From Actinomycetota bacterium (lineage in GTDB: Bacteria; Actinomycetota; Humimicrobiia; Humimicrobiales; Humimicrobiaceae), in contig JAGYOJ010000021.1 in NCBI GenBank assembly GCA_018399435.1, positions 1 through 12,473 of the forward strand: DNA of 12,473 nucleotides. The letters run 5' to 3'. This document shows positions 6,963 to 12,473 of the stretch, piece after piece. Positions within the stretch are counted from its first letter, which is position 1; each line of letters opens with the position of its first letter. The notes beneath the pieces were generated by a model, which saw only the letters and a list, made by a program, of their open reading frames with translations, did not search any database and had not been told where the DNA came from. The translations under genes were made by a program, and so were the position numbers.

Positions 6963-8429
6963 ATGGTTACAAAAAATTATTTGGTTTTTGATTTTGGCGC
7001 AAGCAATGGAAGATCAGCGGTTGCAAAGTTTGACGGAAAAAAATTTGATATGGAAGTAACCCATAGATTTGAAAACAGGCCTGTCTTTGCTTCAGGCACC
7101 CTTTACTGGGATATATTAAGTTTATATGCAGAGCTAAAGGCTGGCATACAAAAATCAATAGGAAAGTATAAAAAAATTGAATCTTTAGCCTTAGATACCT
7201 GGGGGGCAGATTTTGGATTTCTTGATAAGAACGGAAAGTTAATGTCTAATCCTGTACATTACAGGGATGAACAAAGGCTCAAGGACTCAGAGAAACTATT
7301 TAAAAAAATATCAGCCCAGAGGCTTTTTGAATTAGCGGGTTCAATGGTAAATCCAATTTTTGATTTATTCCACTTTTTTTCGCTTAAGGTAAACGAGAGT
7401 CCTGAGATTGAGCATGGGAAAGTTTTTTTAACCATGCCTGATATATTTAACTACTTTCTTACTGGCAAAACTTTTAATGAATGGACTAGGCTTACTACTA
7501 CTATTATGTACAATCAAGTAAAGAAGGTTTGGGAAGATGAAATATTTAAAGCTGCCGGCCTTCCCTCTGATAGATTTGCTGAAATTATAAAGCCTGGAGA
7601 AAAGATAGGGAAAATAAAGGATTCGGTGTGTTCCGAACTTGAGATAGATCCTATAGAGGTAATAGCGCCAGTTACTCATGATACACCATCAGCGGTAGCC
7701 GGGATACCTGTAATAGGCAAAAAAAATTGGGCTTTTATAAGCTTAGGCACCTGGGCAATTTTAGGCAAAGAAACCAATAAACCCCTAATTAGCAAAGAAA
7801 TAATGGACTTGGGATATTCTAATGAAGGAGGCGCAGAGGACAGTAATTTATTTATAAAAAATATAACTGGCTTGTGGATAATACAGCAATGTAGAGCAAA
7901 ATGGATTAAAGACACAGGAAGGGATATTTCATGGGATGAAATAGTAAAGCTATCTTCAGAAGCTTTAGCATTTAAATCTTTTATAGATGTTGATAATCCT
8001 ATATTTTCACAGCCTACAGTAGATATGCCACAAGTAGTAAGGGATAATTCTAAAGGAGACAAACCCCAGGATATTGGCGAGGTGGCCAGGTGTGTTTATG
8101 AAAGCCTAGCTTTAAAATTTAAGCATGATGTTGCTTCTTTGGAAAAAATTTCCGGAGAGAGCCTAGAATTGCTCCACCTTATAGGCGGAGGAACTCAAAA
8201 TAAGATGCTTTGCCAATGGACTGCAGATGCCACTGACATACCTGTTATAGCGGGACCTACTGAAACTACTTCAGTAGGCAATTTCCTTATGCAGCTTATG
8301 GCAAGTGGGGAAATAGATAATCTAGAACAAGGCCGGATTATATCTAAAAATTCATCCAAGGTTTTTAATTATAAGCCAAAAGATATTGATAAGTGGGATG
8401 AAGCTTATCAGAAATTTATAAAAAAATAG
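6963..8429 (+). CDS. rhaB: Rhamnulokinase
   Basis: This 488-aa FGGY-family kinase phosphorylates L-rhamnulose to L-rhamnulose 1-phosphate. Diagnostic RhaB features include the phosphate loop DFGASNGR (10-17), HRFENRPV (34-41), YWDI (48-51), DTWGADFGFLD (78-88), catalytic Asp240 in THDTPSAVAGIP, SLGTWAILG (260-268) and the C-terminal LIGGGTQNKMLCQWTADAT segment with GPTE after it. Length matches the family (about 480-490). Start: AAAGGAG (6951-6957), 5 bases before ATG. It lies 34 bases after the isochorismatase-fold gene and 11 before the putative isomerase, whose Shine-Dalgarno overlaps this gene's TAG. RhaB is the most specific marker of substrate in the window. Kinases for other ketoses such as L-fuculose or ribulose belong to other FGGY branches and fit less well. 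Confidence 0.92.
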   Translation: MVTKNYLVFDFGASNGRSAVAKFDGKKFDMEVTHRFENRPVFASGTLYWDILSLYAELKAGIQKSIGKYKKIESLALDTWGADFGFLDKNGKLMSNPVHYRDEQRLKDSEKLFKKISAQRLFELAGSMVNPIFDLFHFFSLKVNESPEIEHGKVFLTMPDIFNYFLTGKTFNEWTRLTTTIMYNQVKKVWEDEIFKAAGLPSDRFAEIIKPGEKIGKIKDSVCSELEIDPIEVIAPVTHDTPSAVAGIPVIGKKNWAFISLGTWAILGKETNKPLISKEIMDLGYSNEGGAEDSNLFIKNITGLWIIQQCRAKWIKDTGRDISWDEIVKLSSEALAFKSFIDVDNPIFSQPTVDMPQVVRDNSKGDKPQDIGEVARCVYESLALKFKHDVASLEKISGESLELLHLIGGGTQNKMLCQWTADATDIPVIAGPTETTSVGNFLMQLMASGEIDNLEQGRIISKNSSKVFNYKPKDIDKWDEAYQKFIKK

Positions 8430-8440
8430 GAGGAGTAAAA

Positions 8441-9421
8441 ATGAAACTTAATGTTGATGCACATCTCTGGTGTTTGGGTACATATGCAGAAAGGTATGTG
8501 CCAGGCGGTTATTATGATGCTTTAGACGTTGACGAACAGCTGGAAATAATGTCAAAGATAGATGGCCTTACGGGGCTGTTTACTTTTTACCCGCTTCCAC
8601 CACTTCCTGAAGATGCAGATAAGTTAGTAAAAAAATTGGATAATTACGGGCTAAAAGTATCAAATCTTGCTATGGAAGTTTGGGGAGATAGAAAATGGAA
8701 GCATGGCTCTTTTAGCACTACAGAAAAAAATATTAGAAAAGAAGCCATTAAAATGTTTAAAGAAGGAATTGATTTTGCCAAAGAAGTAAATGCTAATAGC
8801 GTGCTTTTATGGCCTGCCCATGATGGTTTTGACTATCCGTTCCAGGTAGATTATAGGGAAGGCTGGAAAAATTTAGTAGAAACAATAAGGGAAATTGCCG
8901 AATATGATCCAAGTGTTAAAATTGCGCTAGAAGCTAAATCCAAAGATCCAAGGCAGAAACAATATGTTTCTGATTCTGCCAAAGCGCTAACCCTTATAAA
9001 TGATATAGGAAGGGATAATGTAGGGGCAGCTTTAGACGTAGGCCATTCTTTAATGGCTGGTGAAAATTTAGCAGAATCGCTTTGCCTTCTAGATTCTCAT
9101 GATAAGCTAGTCCAGATACATCTAAATGAAAATTATAAAGATGCAGATCCGGATATGATTTTTGGAACAATTAATTTCTGGGAATTGCTTGAATTTTTCT
9201 ATTACCTTAACAAAACAGATTTTAAAGGCTGGTCTTCAATTGATATAATTGCTGCACGTGAAGACAGGGAATCAGCACTTAAACTTGGAGTAGACCTTAT
9301 ATGGAAATTAAAAGATATGGCAGACAAGCTAAGCGCTAAGTCTGATATTATTGACAAAAACCTAAAAGACTATAAATTTACCGACAATATGCAACTCATA
9401 AAAGACATTATTTTTAAATAG
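8441..9421 (+). CDS. Xylose-isomerase-fold TIM barrel; probable L-rhamnose (sugar) isomerase
   Basis: This 326-aa AP-endonuclease-2/xylose-isomerase-like TIM barrel probably converts imported L-rhamnose to L-rhamnulose, the substrate of the upstream kinase. Visible ligand candidates are Glu164 with Lys166 (LEAK), Asp199 and His202 (LDVGH), His227 (QIHLNEN), Asp234/Asp236 (KDADPD) and Asp268 (SSIDI). This set, including E-x-K, D-xx-H, a downstream D-x-D and a final Asp, resembles Pseudomonas stutzeri-type and E. coli L-rhamnose isomerases as I recall them. D-tagatose 3-epimerases end with Glu instead. The protein is about 100 residues shorter than classical RhaA/RhaI (about 420-430 aa). The start is ATG, 7 bases after AGGAGG (8428-8433). 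It sits between rhaB and rhaM with 8-11 base gaps, and no other isomerase is present. Alternatives are an epimerase or a sugar-phosphate isomerase. Confidence 0.7.
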   Translation: MKLNVDAHLWCLGTYAERYVPGGYYDALDVDEQLEIMSKIDGLTGLFTFYPLPPLPEDADKLVKKLDNYGLKVSNLAMEVWGDRKWKHGSFSTTEKNIRKEAIKMFKEGIDFAKEVNANSVLLWPAHDGFDYPFQVDYREGWKNLVETIREIAEYDPSVKIALEAKSKDPRQKQYVSDSAKALTLINDIGRDNVGAALDVGHSLMAGENLAESLCLLDSHDKLVQIHLNENYKDADPDMIFGTINFWELLEFFYYLNKTDFKGWSSIDIIAAREDRESALKLGVDLIWKLKDMADKLSAKSDIIDKNLKDYKFTDNMQLIKDIIFK

Positions 9422-9429
9422 GAGGAATC

Positions 9430-9750
9430 ATGGAAAGAGTAGGTTTTAAATTTAAAATTAAGCCTGAGCTAAAAGCTGAATATAAAAAGGAACATGATGA
9501 AATATGGCCTGATTTGGCCAAGGCAATAAAGGATGCGGGAATTTCAAATTATTCAATTTTCTTTTACCCTGACGGTACTTTGTTTGCATATCTTGAAGCT
9601 GAAGATTATGAAAAAGGTATGGAACAATTAGGGAAAACTGAAGTTAATAAAAGGTGGCAAGAACATATGGAAAAATTCTTTATAAAAGAGGATAAATCTA
9701 TTCTTGGGCCGGAAACTGAAATATTGAAAGAAGTATTCCATTTAGATTAA
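9430..9750 (+). CDS. rhaM: L-rhamnose mutarotase
   Basis: This 106-aa protein is nearly the length of E. coli RhaM (104 aa) and matches it along its whole extent. It interconverts alpha and beta anomers of L-rhamnose so that the isomerase receives its preferred form. Visible signature residues are Tyr18 and His22 (the latter is the catalytic histidine in E. coli RhaM, with the same numbering), IWPDL (25-29), NYSIFFYPDGTLFAY (40-54), KRWQEHM (74-80) and the C-terminal EVFHLD. The ribosome binding site AGGAGG (9420-9425) overlaps the TAG of the isomerase gene and lies 4 bases before ATG, so the two genes are tightly linked. Rhizobial RhaU is the same family and also lies beside a rhaSTPQ transporter. 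Confidence 0.93.
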   Translation: MERVGFKFKIKPELKAEYKKEHDEIWPDLAKAIKDAGISNYSIFFYPDGTLFAYLEAEDYEKGMEQLGKTEVNKRWQEHMEKFFIKEDKSILGPETEILKEVFHLD

Positions 9751-9763
9751 GGAGAGTCTATTT

Positions 9764-10945
9764 ATGAATTCGAGAGAGAAGTTTCTTTCTGTTATGAGGA
9801 TGGATGACGGAAACTATCAGGATGTTGATATCCCAAAAGTAGAATTTGGCTATTGGGCAGGGACTATTAGGAGGTGGCTTAATGAAGGGCTAGAGGAAAG
9901 GCAAGAGGTCCCAGATAATATCTCTGATGGAATTGCCATAATGGCAAATAAAAATATATATGAAAAAATGGAAAAGCTAGGGGATAAAAATGTACAGCCA
10001 GTTTTTGGCCTGGACCAATACCTTACAAAATTCCCTGTAGACTATAGCCCTAGGTTAGAAGAAAAAGTAATTAAAAAAACAGATACACATATAATTTATA
10101 AAGATTCATATGGAGTGGTAAATAAAAGTTCTGCTACCATGACTTCTCTCCCACTGGAGCTAGAAAATCCTGTAAAAGATTGGGAAAGCTGGGAAGAGTA
10201 TAAACAAGGATATAGCCTTGATACAATAGAAGATAGATTGCCGCCTGATTGGGATGATTTAGTTAAAAGGCTAAAAGACAGGGATTTTCCCATAAGATTA
10301 GGTGGAACTAATGGAGGCTTTCTAGGTTTCCCAAGGCAAATTATGGGATTAAATACTTACTTTTTAAAGCTTTTTGATGAACCTGATCTTATTAATGACA
10401 TATGTGAAACTTTTTTAAATTTTCTTTTAGCTTATTATGATAGAATCATAAAAGATATAAAAGTAGACTGCATACTTATTTGGGAAGATATGGCAGGAAA
10501 AGGAGGCTCCCTTATCTCACCAGACCATTTTAAGGAATTTTTAACCCCACGGTATAAAAAGATGGTGAGTTTTGCCCATGATGTAGGAGTAGATATAATT
10601 TTAACTGATAGTGATGGGTATGTTGAAGATTTAATACCTTTAATTGCAGAAACCGGGGTTACGGGAATGTATCCTTTTGAAAGGGCAGCAGGAAATGATT
10701 TGCTAAGAATAAGGAAAGAATTCCCTGATTTCCAAATAATGGGAGGCATAGATAAGAAAATTTTATTTAAGGACTCTAATAAAAATAGGATAGATGAGGA
10801 ACTTGCTATTACTGAAAAAATGTTAGAAAAAGGTAGGTATATACCGCATATTGATCATTTTGTGTCACAGGATTGTACATATGAAAATTTTACTTATTAC
10901 AGGAACAAGCTTAACAAAATGGTTGATGATTTTAACATGAAATAA
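9764..10945 (+). CDS. Uroporphyrinogen decarboxylase-like protein, unknown reaction (copy 2)
   Basis: This 393-aa paralogue of the 4938-6203 product starts at ATG, preceded by TAAGGAGAG (9748-9756), which overlaps the rhaM stop. Shared landmarks with copy 1 are EFGYWAGTIRRW (27-38), VDCILIWEDMAGKGGSLISP (234-253), FKEFLTPRYKKM (256-267), TDSDG (281-285), GMYPFERAAGNDLL (301-314), MGGID (326-330) and YIPHIDHF (359-366). The His-x-Cys zinc motif of methyltransferase relatives again reads Asp282-x-Asp284, and a conserved Asp-His (364-365) follows. The N-terminal halves differ (copy 1 is 28 residues longer), suggesting an old duplication with distinct substrates or an obligate heteromer. It directly follows the rhamnose genes. 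Reaction unknown; porphyrinogen decarboxylation is unlikely given the context. Confidence 0.8.
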   Translation: MNSREKFLSVMRMDDGNYQDVDIPKVEFGYWAGTIRRWLNEGLEERQEVPDNISDGIAIMANKNIYEKMEKLGDKNVQPVFGLDQYLTKFPVDYSPRLEEKVIKKTDTHIIYKDSYGVVNKSSATMTSLPLELENPVKDWESWEEYKQGYSLDTIEDRLPPDWDDLVKRLKDRDFPIRLGGTNGGFLGFPRQIMGLNTYFLKLFDEPDLINDICETFLNFLLAYYDRIIKDIKVDCILIWEDMAGKGGSLISPDHFKEFLTPRYKKMVSFAHDVGVDIILTDSDGYVEDLIPLIAETGVTGMYPFERAAGNDLLRIRKEFPDFQIMGGIDKKILFKDSNKNRIDEELAITEKMLEKGRYIPHIDHFVSQDCTYENFTYYRNKLNKMVDDFNMK

Positions 10946-10992
10946 TTAGGAATATAAAGAATATATATTAAAAATTTAACTAGAGTGTAAGT

Positions 10993-11793
10993 ATGAGTTT
11001 AAAAGAAATAAGCTTTTTTGACTGTAATTCTTGGGTAGGGCAAAATTATCTAAAAAGGCAATATTCGATTGAAGACAATTTAATAAATAAAGTTATTGAA
11101 GATAGATTAAATAATTATAATATAAAAGCTAATATATTATCCCATCACGCTTCATTGTTTTACTGGCCAAGAGAAGGGAATAATTTATTGTCAAACTTGA
11201 TTAAAAGTAATCCTAAGATTTTTGGCTGCATGTTGATGGAACATGAGTTTATATCAAATCCAGGTGATTTTGAATCTAGTTTAAAGAGAAGATATAAGGA
11301 AGGTTTTAGGATCCTAAAATTATTCCCTAAATCTAATAAATACCCATTTGAAGTTAATTTATTTTCAAAATTTTATAAAATTATGAATCATTATAAATTT
11401 CCGGTAATGATAGGTTTAGAGGAAATTGATATAACTGGAAATAAATATATCGAGTGGGATAAAATAGCTGATATAGCAAAAGAATTTCAATATATGCCAA
11501 TAATAATTGATGGCCAAAACGCAAAATCCTTATTATTTAATTCTTTCTTTTTATCTTTATTAAAAAATTATGGGAATATTTACCTTACTGCCCATAATCT
11601 ATTTTGTGTTAACCAGATTGAAAACATAGTAAAATCCACGAGTTCCAAAAAAATTCTTTTTGATACCTATTATCCTTACATGGAAATAAATCTTTCAGTA
11701 AAAAGGCTTATTTATTCTAGTCTGCCATTAGAAGATAAAAAAAGAATTGCTTATAAAAATATTGAAGAAATTATAGGGAAGATAGAATTTTAA
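10993..11793 (+). CDS. Degenerate amidohydrolase-fold protein, probably catalytically dead
   Basis: This 266-aa protein resembles the next gene's amidohydrolase_2-type TIM barrel in layout but lacks its metal ligands. FFDCNSWVG (8-16) stands where the neighbour has IDAHLHLG, so both metal histidines are replaced (Asn12, Trp14). KLFP (109-112) replaces KIHP, PVMIGLEE replaces IVLTHSW, PIIIDGQN replaces LILAHSGG, and ILFDTYYPY (221-229) lacks the usual GSD aspartate. Shared SHH (50-52 here, 48-50 in the neighbour) supports the alignment. The frame is intact, so this is a maintained protein, not a decayed gene; a structural or regulatory partner is plausible. The ATG at 10993 has only a weak GAG-type site. 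It is separated by 47 AT-rich bases from the UroD-like gene and by 1 base from the next gene. GC content is lower than upstream. Confidence 0.65.
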   Translation: MSLKEISFFDCNSWVGQNYLKRQYSIEDNLINKVIEDRLNNYNIKANILSHHASLFYWPREGNNLLSNLIKSNPKIFGCMLMEHEFISNPGDFESSLKRRYKEGFRILKLFPKSNKYPFEVNLFSKFYKIMNHYKFPVMIGLEEIDITGNKYIEWDKIADIAKEFQYMPIIIDGQNAKSLLFNSFFLSLLKNYGNIYLTAHNLFCVNQIENIVKSTSSKKILFDTYYPYMEINLSVKRLIYSSLPLEDKKRIAYKNIEEIIGKIEF

Positions 11794-11794
11794 T

Positions 11795-12473
11795 ATGGAT
11801 GAAAAAATAAAAGAATATGAAATAATAGATGCGCATCTCCATTTAGGGGATTTAGGGTATTTTAACACTCTAAGGGATACAGATAATCAAATTATAGAGG
11901 TTTTAAAAAAGACAAATGTTAAGAAAGCAATTTTTAGCCATCACGGTGCTTTATCTACCATAAATTTAGGTTTTAAAAAGACAGTTGAGATTGCAGAAAA
12001 ATATAAAGGCTTCTTATTTGCTTATTTAGTATTTAACCCTAATTTCAGTAATGAGACATTAAAGTTTTTAGAAGATAATATAGAAAAAAACGAGTTTGTA
12101 GGGATAAAAATACATCCTTCATGGCATGAGGTATATCCATATGATGAAAAATATAATAAATTCTGGGAATTTGCTGATAAAAATAATTTAATTGTATTAA
12201 CTCATAGCTGGAATCCAAATGTTGCAAATAAAAACCAAAAATATTCAGACCCTTTCTTATTTGAGGATATATTAAAAAAATATAAGGGTATTAGGCTGAT
12301 ATTAGCCCACAGTGGGGGAAGAGGCGATTATCTTTATAAAACGATTAGTTTGCTAAAAAAGTTTGATAATTTATATGTAGATTTTGCAGGAGATATATTT
12401 GTGCCCAATCTTTTAGAGGATTATGTAAGAGAAATTGCTGAATATCTTCAATGCATCCGAAAAAATTTGGACT
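11795..12473 (+). CDS. Amidohydrolase family metal-dependent hydrolase (3' end beyond window)
   Basis: This is an open frame of 226 codons running off the right edge, starting at ATG one base after the preceding TAA; no clear ribosome binding site, so translation is probably coupled. It has amidohydrolase_2 (PF04909-type TIM barrel) motifs in order: IDAHLHLG with His14/His16, GIKIHP with His107, VLTHSW with His137 and LAHSGG with His172. The next strand YVDFAGD is also typical. The last catalytic Asp (in a GSD-like motif) would lie just past the edge. Relatives hydrolyse lactones, amides or decarboxylate; the substrate here is unknown. Next to a sugar pathway, a lactonase or deacylase role is possible but unproven. 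The final dozen codons look less like the family than the rest. Confidence 0.8.
   Translation, partial: MDEKIKEYEIIDAHLHLGDLGYFNTLRDTDNQIIEVLKKTNVKKAIFSHHGALSTINLGFKKTVEIAEKYKGFLFAYLVFNPNFSNETLKFLEDNIEKNEFVGIKIHPSWHEVYPYDEKYNKFWEFADKNNLIVLTHSWNPNVANKNQKYSDPFLFEDILKKYKGIRLILAHSGGRGDYLYKTISLLKKFDNLYVDFAGDIFVPNLLEDYVREIAEYLQCIRKNLD

Noticed and set aside
12430..12473. Frameshift or poor sequence at the right edge of the last amidohydrolase.
   Set aside because: The last dozen codons (YLQCIRKNLD) look less family-like, and the +1 frame reads NASEKIW, reminiscent of the segment before the usual FGSD motif. With only about 40 bases left, neither frame can be proven, so the frame was kept open to the edge.
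1..12473. CRISPR arrays, tRNA/rRNA genes, transposases, attachment sites.
   Set aside because: No regularly spaced repeats, no cloverleaf or rRNA-like segments and no transposase motifs were seen on either strand; the only tandem repeat is the coding TETV repeat.

Overview
This window is AT-rich bacterial DNA in which every credible gene lies on the + strand. Gaps are short and strong GGAGG-type ribosome binding sites are common, so it reads as one long sugar-uptake and catabolism operon. Low GC, purine-rich Shine-Dalgarno sites, a lipoprotein sugar-binding protein with an acidic Thr/Glu/Val linker, and several proteins of poorly characterised families suggest an uncultured anaerobic bacterium. 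An AT-rich Atribacterota, deep-branching Actinomycetota or Firmicutes lineage would fit, but the sequence alone does not settle the phylum.

Layout. Positions 1-163 form a leader with a candidate promoter, a near-consensus Shine-Dalgarno site in front of an ATG-TAA start-stop, and a hairpin. Positions 164-4920 encode a complete carbohydrate ABC importer: binding lipoprotein, double-domain ATPase and two permeases. The gene order matches the rhizobial rhamnose transporter rhaSTPQ. An 11-bp stem separates the binding-protein gene from the rest. Positions 4938-6928 hold a uroporphyrinogen-decarboxylase-like (UroD-like) protein and an isochorismatase-fold hydrolase. Positions 6963-9750 hold the recognisable L-rhamnose core: rhamnulokinase (rhaB), a xylose-isomerase-fold TIM barrel with the L-rhamnose-isomerase ligand pattern, and L-rhamnose mutarotase (rhaM). 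Positions 9764-10945 encode a second UroD-like protein. From 10993 to the right edge lie two amidohydrolase-fold genes, the first with every metal ligand replaced and the second intact but cut by the window end. These two are visibly more AT-rich than the rest.

How it works together. L-rhamnose or a related or modified 6-deoxyhexose is probably bound outside the membrane and imported by the ABC system. The mutarotase would interconvert its anomers, the TIM barrel would isomerise it to the ketose, and the kinase would phosphorylate that. No rhamnulose-1-phosphate aldolase, lactaldehyde enzyme or regulator is in the window.

The unexplained part is what surrounds this pathway: two divergent UroD-like proteins in which the usual His-x-Cys zinc motif of corrinoid methyltransferase relatives reads Asp-x-Asp, an isochorismatase-fold hydrolase, and a degenerate/intact amidohydrolase pair. 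One hypothesis is that these genes process a decorated (for example O-methylated or acylated) deoxysugar. That is inference and untested.
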